The position numbers were made by a program, and so were the translations under genes. Below the pieces are notes generated by a model that saw nothing but the letters and a program-made list of their open reading frames with translations, was not told the origin of the DNA and searched no databases. DNA of 9,218 nucleotides from Acidobacteriota bacterium (lineage in GTDB: Bacteria > Acidobacteriota > Terriglobia > Bryobacterales > Bryobacteraceae). The stretch covers positions 1-9,218 of the forward strand of contig JAMCRM010000215.1 in NCBI GenBank assembly GCA_023380575.1, written 5' to 3'. How positions within the stretch are numbered: the stretch's first letter is position 1; every line of letters begins with the position of its first letter. This document shows, in pieces, positions 1 through 6,660 of the stretch.

Positions 1-591
1 CTCCAGACCGCTCCGCCCGTTTCCGAGAGGATTCCGGTGGCCGGCGTGCTGGATGTACAGTTCGCCGCGGGACGCGACGGCATCCACTGGGAGCGTTATG
101 GCCGCAGCCCCTACGTCCGCCTGGGATTGCCTGGCGAACTGGACAGCAAGGGAATCTACATGGGGCTGGGAATGATCCGGCGCGGCGGCGAGATCTATCA
201 ATATTACGCCGGGGCATCCGCGGATCATGGCGGCGGGCGCGGCGGCAGTGCGATTTTCCGCGCGGTGCAGCGTGTGGATGGCTTCGTTTCGGTGGCGGCA
301 GGGCCTTCTGGTGGCGACCTGGTTACGCCGCATCTGCGATTCGCGGGACGCCGCCTGACGTTGAATGTGGACACCTCCGCTTCGGGAGCCGTCCGCGTTG
401 AAGTGCTCGGAGCGGACGGCAAACCTGTGCCCGGATTCGAGATGAGCAACTGCCGCCCTGTAATCGGCAACGAAATCGCGTACCAGGTGAATTGGGAAAA
501 TGCGCCGGACCTTTCCGGAATGCAGCAAGACGGAGTCTCCTTGCGTTTCGAGCTGAGAAACGCTCACCTGTATGCGTTCCAGTTTCTTTGA
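1..591 (+). CDS. Secreted GH32/43-like beta-propeller family protein, paralogue A (C-terminal part only)
   Basis: The frame is open from the first base to a TGA at 589-591, so the gene starts upstream of the window and only its last 196 residues are here. The fragment begins with the last clear propeller-blade motif (GRDGIHW, fragment residues 24-30). The family's C-terminal domain follows, seen as VDGFVSV, then LNVDTSASG, PVPGFEMSNC and the closing LYAFQF. It aligns along its whole length with the two complete paralogues at 605-2134 and 2197-3753, corresponding to about residue 298 onward of the latter. It is the most divergent of the three: it is about 17 residues shorter between the conserved HG and the DGFVS motif, where the others carry a RDDRNNRILTA segment. 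Activity is unknown. A sugar-binding or glycosidase-like role in the cell envelope is inferred from the propeller motifs only. Confidence 0.85.
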   Translation, partial: LQTAPPVSERIPVAGVLDVQFAAGRDGIHWERYGRSPYVRLGLPGELDSKGIYMGLGMIRRGGEIYQYYAGASADHGGGRGGSAIFRAVQRVDGFVSVAAGPSGGDLVTPHLRFAGRRLTLNVDTSASGAVRVEVLGADGKPVPGFEMSNCRPVIGNEIAYQVNWENAPDLSGMQQDGVSLRFELRNAHLYAFQFL

Positions 592-658
592 CGGCGCACC
601 CGCCTCAGATTGCCGGCCGCTGCCGAAACTGGAATGCGTACAGGTCCGCGTTTCGCAG
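553..658. repeat. Inverted repeat bracketing two convergent stop codons
   Basis: Bases 553-586 and 625-658 are inverted copies of each other. In a plus-strand transcript 31 of 34 positions can pair, two of them as G-U, with an uninterrupted 21-pair core formed by 566-586 and 625-645. The 38-nt loop holds the stop codons of both convergent genes, at 589-591 and 605-607. Both arms encode the conserved C-terminal motif LRNAxLYAFQF of paralogous proteins, which is the simplest origin. A role in ending transcription or shielding 3' ends is inference; no T-run follows the stem. Confidence 0.7.
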
Positions 659-2134
659 AACGAAGCGAAGCCGCACCGTTTTTCCGGTAAGCTTTTCCAG
701 GGTGCTTGCGCGATTCCAGCGCACGGGCCGGCTGATCTCGTTCGCGGAATGGATGATATCGCAGTCGGAGAGGCGGAAGCCCGGAAGCGGGTTGCCCTGC
801 GTGTCCTGAATTTCCACCTGTACCTCACCCAGGGCCGAGGTATCCACATTCAAAACCAGTTCATTGCCATCGAATGCCAGCGGCGGCGTAGTGAATTCGC
901 CTCCCTGGCTTCCCGCACGCACCGAGACAAAACCGTCGCGGCGCGAAACCACGCGGCTGATGGCGCGCTGCACCGGCCGCCGCGCCGCGCCGCCCGCGGT
1001 CAGAATGCGGTTGTTCCTGTCGTCGCGGTTCCAGCCGTGCGGCTCGGTGGTCCCCAGGTAATACTGGTATATTTCGCGGCCGTTCGGCGAGGGTAGCATG
1101 CCGTACCCCATGTAGACGCGGCGTGAATCGAACTCGCCGGAGATGCCGTTGGGCACGAACGGATCCCAGCCGTAAGTGTTCCAGGCAATCCCGTCGCGGC
1201 TGGCCGCGAAACGCACATCGAGCACGCCCGCATTGACGGGGGCTTCCGCGCGAAACTCGTTCTGGTATGCGCCGAAGTGGTAATACATGGCCGGGAACAT
1301 GAAGTACGCGGCATCCGCCCATGGATAGCGGATGACGTCGTTGGTGTAGACGTCGATGAGCGGCGCCTCCCTCTTCCTGAGCGGATCGAGGTGCCGGATG
1401 TTCAGGTTATCCGCGTTGAAGACGAGGCGGGTATCTTCGATCACGCCGAAGTGCGAAAGGTCAGACGACTCCGCGCGCGCCACCATCCTGCCCTGCGCGA
1501 GCGAACTGCGCCGCACGTACGCCACGTACTTGCGCGCTGCTTCATCCCAGAAGATGACGTTCAAGGTGTCGAGGTGGTGCGGCCTCTTGTTCTCGTCGAA
1601 GGTAAGGATATCGGTATGGGTGTGCTTCCAGTGGATACCGTCGGGCGAGGAGAATAACTGCAACATGCGGCCGAACTCGTGCGGGTTTGCCACGAGCCGG
1701 AAACGCTCGCCTGCCGGCGCGTTGGGATCGAGGAAGACCATGACGCCGTGCGTGGCTCCTTTTACCTCACCGGCGCCGTAACCGATCACGATATTTCGCC
1801 CCGGCTGTCCTCCAAGGGCGGTGAGGTTCAATTCCGGCCGTTGCCAGTGAATGCCGTCGCTCGACCGGGCATAGCAGATCGCATTCCTTGCCGTGTACCA
1901 CATGTGGTACACGGCGCCTTCGGCGAGCACGCTGTGATACGAGCCAAGCGCCCAGCCCTGCTCGTCCGGAATCGCGATCTCGCCGGTCTTGCGCGGCGGG
2001 TGCACGCGGAACGAAACACCCTTGGCATCGCGGACGAAGCGGTCGTCCATCAGAAGCTGGCGGCGTTCGCCGACGTCAACGTGGGTTTGCGCGAGCATGC
2101 ACGCCGCGGCAAGTGAAAGCAGGTATCGCGTCAT
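605..2134 (-). CDS. Secreted GH32/43-like beta-propeller family protein, paralogue B
   Basis: A 509-residue protein of a family common in Acidobacteriota and Planctomycetes that has no settled function. The N-terminus (MTRYLLSLAAACMLAQ) is a short signal peptide, probably cut after Ala15, so the protein is exported. The mature protein opens with HVDVGERRQLLMDDRF. Three S-x-DG-x-x-W motifs (SSDGIHW at 91-97, SPDGIHW at 163-169, SRDGIAW at 312-318) suggest blades of a five-bladed propeller as in GH32/43/130-type proteins. Other conserved blocks are HHLDTLNVIFWDE (186-198) and DVYTNDVIRYPWADAAYFMF (261-280), whose acidic residues are candidates for an active or binding site. A beta-rich C-terminal domain of about 110 residues ends in LYAFQFRQRPAI. 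An in-frame start at 2203 was rejected in favour of ATG 2134, which follows a GAGGAG site and begins the signal peptide. The gene is convergent with paralogue A and divergent from paralogue C. Family membership is firm; enzymatic activity is unproven. Confidence 0.88.
   Translation of the reverse strand: MTRYLLSLAAACMLAQTHVDVGERRQLLMDDRFVRDAKGVSFRVHPPRKTGEIAIPDEQGWALGSYHSVLAEGAVYHMWYTARNAICYARSSDGIHWQRPELNLTALGGQPGRNIVIGYGAGEVKGATHGVMVFLDPNAPAGERFRLVANPHEFGRMLQLFSSPDGIHWKHTHTDILTFDENKRPHHLDTLNVIFWDEAARKYVAYVRRSSLAQGRMVARAESSDLSHFGVIEDTRLVFNADNLNIRHLDPLRKREAPLIDVYTNDVIRYPWADAAYFMFPAMYYHFGAYQNEFRAEAPVNAGVLDVRFAASRDGIAWNTYGWDPFVPNGISGEFDSRRVYMGYGMLPSPNGREIYQYYLGTTEPHGWNRDDRNNRILTAGGAARRPVQRAISRVVSRRDGFVSVRAGSQGGEFTTPPLAFDGNELVLNVDTSALGEVQVEIQDTQGNPLPGFRLSDCDIIHSANEISRPVRWNRASTLEKLTGKTVRLRFVLRNADLYAFQFRQRPAI
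1890..1915. repeat. Perfect 26-bp palindrome inside a coding sequence
   Basis: The half-site GCCGTGTACCACA (1890-1902) is followed directly by its exact reverse complement (1903-1915), with no spacer and no mismatch. The next outward pair (1889/1916) does not match. It lies about 220 bp inside paralogue B and encodes A-V-Y-H-M-W-Y-T-A. The matching stretch of paralogue C (LYRMWYSG, near 2440-2463) is not palindromic, so the protein motif does not force it. It could be a dimeric regulator site, a stem in mRNA, or a coincidence. Confidence 0.9.
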
Positions 2135-2196
2135 CCAAGGCTCCTCTTCAAGTCGGGGTTCTGCGGATACAGGCCGAAGTGATATTCTAGTCCCGC
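2135..2196. promoter_or_regulatory. Divergent intergenic region with candidate overlapping -10 boxes
   Basis: Only 62 bp separate the start codons of paralogues B and C, so both promoters must lie here or reach into the opposite gene. On the plus strand TATTCT (2183-2188) resembles a -10 box and sits 8 bases before ATG 2197. On the minus strand TAGAAT (2189-2184), a five-of-six match to TATAAT, overlaps it. It would place a start near 2177 and give paralogue B a leader of about 40 nt. No good -35 box is visible for either: plus TTCTGC at 2159-2164 is weak. The assignment is tentative. Confidence 0.3.
2141..2146 (-). promoter_or_regulatory. Ribosome binding site of paralogue B (decides its start)
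   Basis: On the minus strand this reads GAGGAG, six bases before ATG 2134. It supports that start over the longer frame opening at 2203, which would add 23 basic, non-signal-like residues and run across the start of the divergent gene. Confidence 0.75.
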
Positions 2197-3753
2197 ATGG
2201 CATATGCGATTTCGCGACCCGTTTTGCTGGCTGCCGTTCTGCTTCCGGGCGTGGTTGCCTGCGCCGGTCCCATCGACGTCGGTTCCCGCCGCCAGCTTTT
2301 CATCGATAAGCGGTTCATGCAACAGGACAGGGGCATCACGCTACAGGTGCACCAGCCCGTGAAGACCGGCGAAACCACCATCAACTCCGAACCCGGCTTC
2401 TCTATAGGTGGATACAACACCGTCATAGAGAGGGACGGACTCTATCGGATGTGGTATAGCGGAGGTCCGGGCGTACTGTATGCTGTCTCTCGCGACGGCA
2501 TTCACTGGGAGAAGCCGGCGCTCAACCTGACCACGGGCGAAACGCGCCGGCCGAACAACGTGGTGCTTGGCGATGGCGCCGGAGGTGTCGCGGGGAGCGT
2601 TCACGGGCTGATGGTGTTTGTCGATCCGACGGCGCCGGAAGGTCAGAAATTCCGGCTGGTAACGAATCCGCGCCAATTCCATTCGATGCTTCAGATCTTT
2701 TCGTCGCCCGACGGCATTCACTGGAAGCACACGCATCGCGATGTGCTCGTTTTTGACGCGTCTACCAAACCGCATCACCTCGACAGTCAGAACGTGGTTT
2801 TCTGGGACGAACGCATCGGCAAGTACGTGGTTTATTTCCGCCGGAACCTCCGCGTCCGGAACTCGCAAGGCAGAAGCGTGGCGCGCGCGGAGGGAAAGAC
2901 CCTGTCCTTTGGCAACGTATTGAATTGGCCGCCGGTATTCCGTGCCGACGAGATGAGCCCCGGCCACTACGATCCGCAGCGCAGGATGGAAACGGCCGAC
3001 CTGGACGTGTACACCAACGGCGCCATCGCCTACCCGTGGGCCGAAGACGCGTATTTCATGTTTCCAACGCTCTATTACCACTACGGCTCCTGGCAGACTG
3101 AGTTTCGCGACCAGGCGCCGGTGAATGCCGGCATCATTGACGTGCGCTTCGCTTCGAGCCGGGACGGCATCAGTTGGAACACCTATGACTGGCGCCCGTT
3201 CGTGCCGCTCGGCATGTCCGGTGATTTCGATTTCCGCCGCATCTACATGGCCTACGGAATCGTGCCGGCCCGGAACGGCCGCGAAATGTACATGTACTAC
3301 ATGGGAACCAACGAGACCCACGGATGGGGCCGCGATGACCGTAATAATCGAATCCTTACCGCGGCCGGCCTGGCGCCGCAAGGTGAGCGGCGCATGATCA
3401 GCCGGGTAGTGCTGCGGCGCGATGGTTTTGTCTCGGCGCGCGCGGGCCGTGAAGGAGGAGAGTTCACCACGCCGGCGCTGAATTTTCGCGGGAATCAGCT
3501 TGTGCTGAACGTGGATACGTCCGCCGCGGGCGAGGTGAGAGTGGAGGTTCAGGATATCGAGGGCAAGCCCATACCCGGCTTCACCCTGGCCGAGGCCGAC
3601 CTGATTCATTCGGCCAATGACGTGAACCGGGCGGTCACCTGGAACCGCGCCAGCACGCTGGAGAAACTTGCGGGCAAGGCGGTGCGGTTGCATTTTGTGC
3701 TGCGCGATGCTGATGTGTATGCGTTCGAGTTTCGGGAGCGGCCGGCGTTGTAG
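2197..3753 (+). CDS. Secreted GH32/43-like beta-propeller family protein, paralogue C (possible lipoprotein)
   Basis: A 518-residue protein, by eye about two-thirds identical to paralogue B. The N-terminus (MAYAISRPVLLAAVLLPG) is a signal peptide ending in V19-V20-A21-C22, which fits a lipobox, so the mature protein may be lipid-anchored at Cys22; paralogue B has no such match. The family opening DVGSRRQLFIDKRF is at 27-40. S-x-DG-x-x-W motifs at 98-104, 170-176 and 321-327 point to a five-bladed propeller. HHLDSQNVVFWDE and DVYTNGAIAYPWAEDAYFMF are conserved between the paralogues. The beta-rich C-terminal domain (about 405-518) begins RRDGFVSARAG and ends YAFEFRERPAL. No Shine-Dalgarno site precedes the ATG, and a -10-like TATTCT lies 8 bases upstream, so a leaderless start is possible. 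The sulfatase gene follows after 21 bp, suggesting an operon in which this protein binds or trims the glycan the sulfatase acts on. No catalytic residue can be assigned from the sequence. Confidence 0.88.
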   Translation: MAYAISRPVLLAAVLLPGVVACAGPIDVGSRRQLFIDKRFMQQDRGITLQVHQPVKTGETTINSEPGFSIGGYNTVIERDGLYRMWYSGGPGVLYAVSRDGIHWEKPALNLTTGETRRPNNVVLGDGAGGVAGSVHGLMVFVDPTAPEGQKFRLVTNPRQFHSMLQIFSSPDGIHWKHTHRDVLVFDASTKPHHLDSQNVVFWDERIGKYVVYFRRNLRVRNSQGRSVARAEGKTLSFGNVLNWPPVFRADEMSPGHYDPQRRMETADLDVYTNGAIAYPWAEDAYFMFPTLYYHYGSWQTEFRDQAPVNAGIIDVRFASSRDGISWNTYDWRPFVPLGMSGDFDFRRIYMAYGIVPARNGREMYMYYMGTNETHGWGRDDRNNRILTAAGLAPQGERRMISRVVLRRDGFVSARAGREGGEFTTPALNFRGNQLVLNVDTSAAGEVRVEVQDIEGKPIPGFTLAEADLIHSANDVNRAVTWNRASTLEKLAGKAVRLHFVLRDADVYAFEFRERPAL

Positions 3754-3763
3754 GCAGTCTGAG

Positions 3764-3768
3764 AGGAG
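3764..3768 (+). promoter_or_regulatory. Ribosome binding site for the GTG-initiated sulfatase
   Basis: AGGAG lies six bases before GTG 3775, in the 21-bp gap after paralogue C. It supports the non-ATG start, which is also the one that gives the protein its twin-arginine motif. Confidence 0.75.
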
Positions 3769-3774
3769 CTTCAG

Positions 3775-5070
3775 GTGCAGATCGGAAGAAGAGAATTCTT
3801 GCAATCATGCGGCGCGGGCGCGGCTTTGCGCGCTCAAAGGCGTCAACGCCCCAACCTGGTGGTCATATTGGTGGACGACATCGGGCGCGATTGGGTGGGG
3901 TGCTACGGGGCGCGCCAGCGTACGCCCAATATTGACAAACTGGCGCGCGACGGCGTTCGCTTCGACAAAGCCTGGTCCACCCCCATCTGCACACCCACCC
4001 GGGTGGAATTATTGACCGGCCGGTACCCTTTCCGCACGGGGTGGATCGATCACTTCGACGTGCCGCGCTGGGGCGGGAAAGGGCTCGATTGGGATCGGGA
4101 GATCACCTTCGCGCGCATGCTTCGCGATGCCGGCTATGCCACTGTCATCGGCGGCAAATGGCAGGTGAATGATTTTCGCACGCATCCCGACGCGCTGAAG
4201 CGCCACGGTTTCGACGAGCATTGCATGTGGACCGGCTTCGAAACCGGCAACCCGCCGAGCGCGCGGCGCTACTGGGACGCGTTTCTGCAGATCAACGGCG
4301 AGCGCCGTGTGCACAGCGGCAAGTATGGCCCCGACGTGGTCAATGCGTACCTTGTAGACTTCGTCCGGCGCAACCGGCAAAAGCCGTTCCTGCTCTACTA
4401 CCCCATGATCCTCGTGCACGGCGCGTACGAGCCCACGCCGTGGAACCGCAGCGATCCGCCGAAGGGAAATGCCGCGCTCTATTCCGGAATGGTCTCCTAC
4501 GCCGACCACCTCGTGGGAAACATCATGCAATCCCTCGATGAAGCCGGCGTGGCGCGCGACACGTTCGTGCTGTTCGCCGGAGATAACGGAAGTCCGATGG
4601 GCGGTGGAAGCATCAACGGCCTGGTCTGCCCGCCGGGGAAGGGCAGGATCACGGATCTGGGCGCGCACGTGCCGTTCATCGCTCGTGCGCCGTGGCTGGG
4701 CACGCGTGGCCGGGTCGCCACCGAACTGGCGGATTTCAGCGATGTGCTGCCGACGCTTGCGGAACTCGCCGGAATTGCGGCGCCTTGTGGTGTGGCCATT
4801 GACGGCCGATCGTTTGTGCCGGTGCTCACGGGCGCATCCGGGGGAACCCGGCGTGAGTGGATCTACACGCAGCGCTGGAATAAGCGCGCCGTGCGGGACG
4901 CGCGTTATAAGGTGAACTCGGACGGAAGCTTTTTCGATCTGGAGCAGGATCCGCTGGAGAAGAACGATCTCCGGTCGAGCACCGACTCCGGCGTTGCCGC
5001 GGCGCGCCGGCGCCTGGAAGCGGTGCTGCAGAAATTCCCGGAGAATGGGCCGCCGCCGTTCGAAGGGTAG
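3775..5070 (+). CDS. Tat-exported Cys-type sulfatase (arylsulfatase family S1)
   Basis: A 431-residue sulfatase that should hydrolyse sulfate esters outside the cytoplasm; the substrate is not readable. It starts at GTG. The N-terminus GRREFLQ is a twin-arginine signal with a short hydrophobic stretch, usual for sulfatases of this bacterial group. Metal ligands are D34-D35 in ILVDDIG. The C72-T-P-T-R76 core followed by VELLTGRYP is the C-x-P-x-R signature whose Cys becomes formylglycine. K128 lies in GGKWQVND, H215 in LVHGAYEP, D270-N271 in FAGDNGSP and K289 in PGKGR; VPFIARAPW and DFSDVLPTLAELAG are the usual late landmarks. Two places depart from the commonest pattern: GKWQ in place of GKWH, and DLGAHVPF where EGGxRVPF is typical. 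These suggest a particular subfamily rather than inactivity, because every other key residue is present. The gene sits 21 bp behind paralogue C and is convergent with the receptor gene (24-bp gap). The sulfatase call is firm. Confidence 0.95.
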   Translation: MQIGRREFLQSCGAGAALRAQRRQRPNLVVILVDDIGRDWVGCYGARQRTPNIDKLARDGVRFDKAWSTPICTPTRVELLTGRYPFRTGWIDHFDVPRWGGKGLDWDREITFARMLRDAGYATVIGGKWQVNDFRTHPDALKRHGFDEHCMWTGFETGNPPSARRYWDAFLQINGERRVHSGKYGPDVVNAYLVDFVRRNRQKPFLLYYPMILVHGAYEPTPWNRSDPPKGNAALYSGMVSYADHLVGNIMQSLDEAGVARDTFVLFAGDNGSPMGGGSINGLVCPPGKGRITDLGAHVPFIARAPWLGTRGRVATELADFSDVLPTLAELAGIAAPCGVAIDGRSFVPVLTGASGGTRREWIYTQRWNKRAVRDARYKVNSDGSFFDLEQDPLEKNDLRSSTDSGVAAARRRLEAVLQKFPENGPPPFEG

Positions 5071-5086
5071 CCGGTTTCGAAACTGG
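5071..5086. terminator. Short palindrome between convergent genes, possible bidirectional terminator
   Basis: CCGGTTTCGAAACTGG begins directly after the sulfatase stop and is palindromic except for one G/T position. As RNA it gives a six-pair stem, one pair a G-U, with a UCGA loop. It fills most of the 24-bp gap between the convergent sulfatase and receptor genes. No T-run follows on either side, so intrinsic termination is weakly supported. Confidence 0.35.
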
Positions 5087-5094
5087 GCGGATAA

Positions 5095-6660
5095 TCAGAA
5101 TACCAGCCGCAGGGCAAACTGGCACTGCCGTTCGCCCATCGAATCCGAGATCACGCCGAAATCGGCAGCGCCCAGATTGGTCGAGGGCATGCGGAAATAG
5201 GGCGTGTTCGTCAGGTTGAAGGCTTCCGCCCGGAATACCAGTGCGAGGTGCTCCTTCAGAGCGGTCTGCTTCGAAACAGCCACGTTATAGTTCCGCCGTC
5301 CCGGACCGCGCACATCGGGCAAAGTGCGGCCCGTGTTTCCAAACGTGTACGGAGCCGGCATCCGGAATACCGACGTATCGAAGAAGCGGGTCAGACGCGA
5401 TTGCACGTCGCCCGAACGGTGTGCCGACCGGCCTATGTTGTCGGGCCTCGTCGACGCCGAAAAGACTCCGGTGTTGCCCGGGGAAGTCAGCGCGATCGGA
5501 TAGCCCGTCGTCACTACCACCCCGCCCGTTGCCGACCAGCCGCCCGCCAGTTTCAAAATGGCGCCTGGTGCGCTCGCCAGCCATTTGCGCCCGCGTCCGA
5601 ACGGCAGGTCCACGGTATGGCTGAAATTGAACCGCTGCGAGACATCCTGCTGCGAAACGGCACGCTCCGCGCGCAGGTTATAGGCGTTCTGCGCAGGGGG
5701 CCGCAGCGTGGTGAAGTCCACCACGCGGCCGCTGCCGCTGTCGATGGTTTTGCTCGCCGTGTACGTCGCCAGGAACTGCATGCCACGCGACATGCGTTTC
5801 TGGGCCCGCAGTTGCAGCGAATGATACTTGGCCGACGCCGTGTGGTTCAGATTGCTATCGATCCCCCCATATTGCGGGAACGGGCGCAGCAACTGCGCCA
5901 CCGTAATGGTGGGCGTCGAAAGCACCCCGGTCCTGGTCAATCCGTAAAACGGGTTACTGACGCGTTCCGACAACCGGTTGCCGAGGCTCTGGTATGTCGG
6001 GTCCACCTGGTTGAATTGCACGCTCGCAGGCAGGCGCACGCCCTGGTTTCCCGCGTACACAGCTTCCAGCAGCAGGTTGCCGGGAACCTGTTTCTGAATG
6101 CCGAAGTTCCAGTGCTGCACGTACGAGTTGCTCTTGTTGTAGCGCGGATTGATGGTAATGGCCTGGCCTAATTGAAGCTGGTCCGCGGTTGACGTGGCAG
6201 GATCAAGCAGTCCCGTGGGGAATGGATTGCTCAGCGGATTGGCGGGCGTAATGCCATCGATCGAGGCGATCCAGGTGGTCACGATCTGAAAACCCGCGGC
6301 GCCAAATTGCGCCGCATTCGGATAACCTCCGCGTGGCATGTAGAACAGCCCGTAACCTGACCGGATTACCGTCTTATCGTCAAGCCGGTAAGCCAGCCCC
6401 ACACGGGGACCGAACGCGCGCCGGTAAGCATCGTAATTCCCGCGCGGCTGGCCGTCTCGCCCCGGATGCGTCAATACCCCGCGCAACTGCGGCATGCCCG
6501 CTGGCTGGATCGGAAACGGTTTTTCGAAGTCGAAAGTGGAGAAGCGGTTGTACCGTTCCGTCCGTGGCTGTTCGTAGTCCCAGCGCAAGCCAAGGTTGAC
6601 CGTCAACTTCTTTAAACGGATATCGTCATTGAAGAAGCCCGCTATGTAAGCGTTGCCCAC
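5095..6660 (-). CDS. C-terminal barrel fragment of the frameshifted receptor-like protein
   Basis: This frame carries the second half of the predicted beta-barrel. It is rich in alternating aromatic and polar strands, such as VNLGLRWDYEQPRTERYNRF, FGPRVGLAYRLDDKTVIRSG and the QHWNFGIQKQVPGNLLLEAVY stretch. Its end, QFALRLVF, finishes in Phe, the usual signal for insertion by the Bam machinery. It could start by itself only at GTG 6658-6660, which has no signal peptide, so a separate functional protein is unlikely. The same frame is readable upstream to the break near 6745, supporting it as the continuation of the upstream part. RAEAFNLTNTPYF near the end is a motif recurrent in this family. 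Confidence 0.85.
   Translation of the reverse strand: MGNAYIAGFFNDDIRLKKLTVNLGLRWDYEQPRTERYNRFSTFDFEKPFPIQPAGMPQLRGVLTHPGRDGQPRGNYDAYRRAFGPRVGLAYRLDDKTVIRSGYGLFYMPRGGYPNAAQFGAAGFQIVTTWIASIDGITPANPLSNPFPTGLLDPATSTADQLQLGQAITINPRYNKSNSYVQHWNFGIQKQVPGNLLLEAVYAGNQGVRLPASVQFNQVDPTYQSLGNRLSERVSNPFYGLTRTGVLSTPTITVAQLLRPFPQYGGIDSNLNHTASAKYHSLQLRAQKRMSRGMQFLATYTASKTIDSGSGRVVDFTTLRPPAQNAYNLRAERAVSQQDVSQRFNFSHTVDLPFGRGRKWLASAPGAILKLAGGWSATGGVVVTTGYPIALTSPGNTGVFSASTRPDNIGRSAHRSGDVQSRLTRFFDTSVFRMPAPYTFGNTGRTLPDVRGPGRRNYNVAVSKQTALKEHLALVFRAEAFNLTNTPYFRMPSTNLGAADFGVISDSMGERQCQFALRLVF

Noticed and set aside
2135..2203. A 23-residue N-terminal extension of paralogue B starting at 2203
   Set aside because: It would overlap the start of the divergent paralogue C, precede the signal peptide with a charged stretch, and ignore the GAGGAG site at 2141-2146.
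2480..3190. Classical sialidase Asp-box (BNR) repeats in the propeller proteins
   Set aside because: The motif here is S-x-D-G-x-x-W, one residue shorter than S-x-D-x-G-x-x-W. It recalls GH32/43/130-type blades rather than true BNR repeats, so sialidase activity is not claimed.
2341..3804. A long open frame (487 codons) antisense to paralogue C
   Set aside because: It is a shadow frame of a high-GC gene. It is basic and low in recognisable motifs, while the plus strand encodes a protein clearly conserved with its paralogues.
3995..4006. A 12-bp perfect palindrome (CCACCCGGGTGG) in the sulfatase gene
   Set aside because: Palindromes of this length are expected about twice by chance in a window of this size, and it overlaps the conserved coding sequence just after the C-x-P-x-R motif begins.
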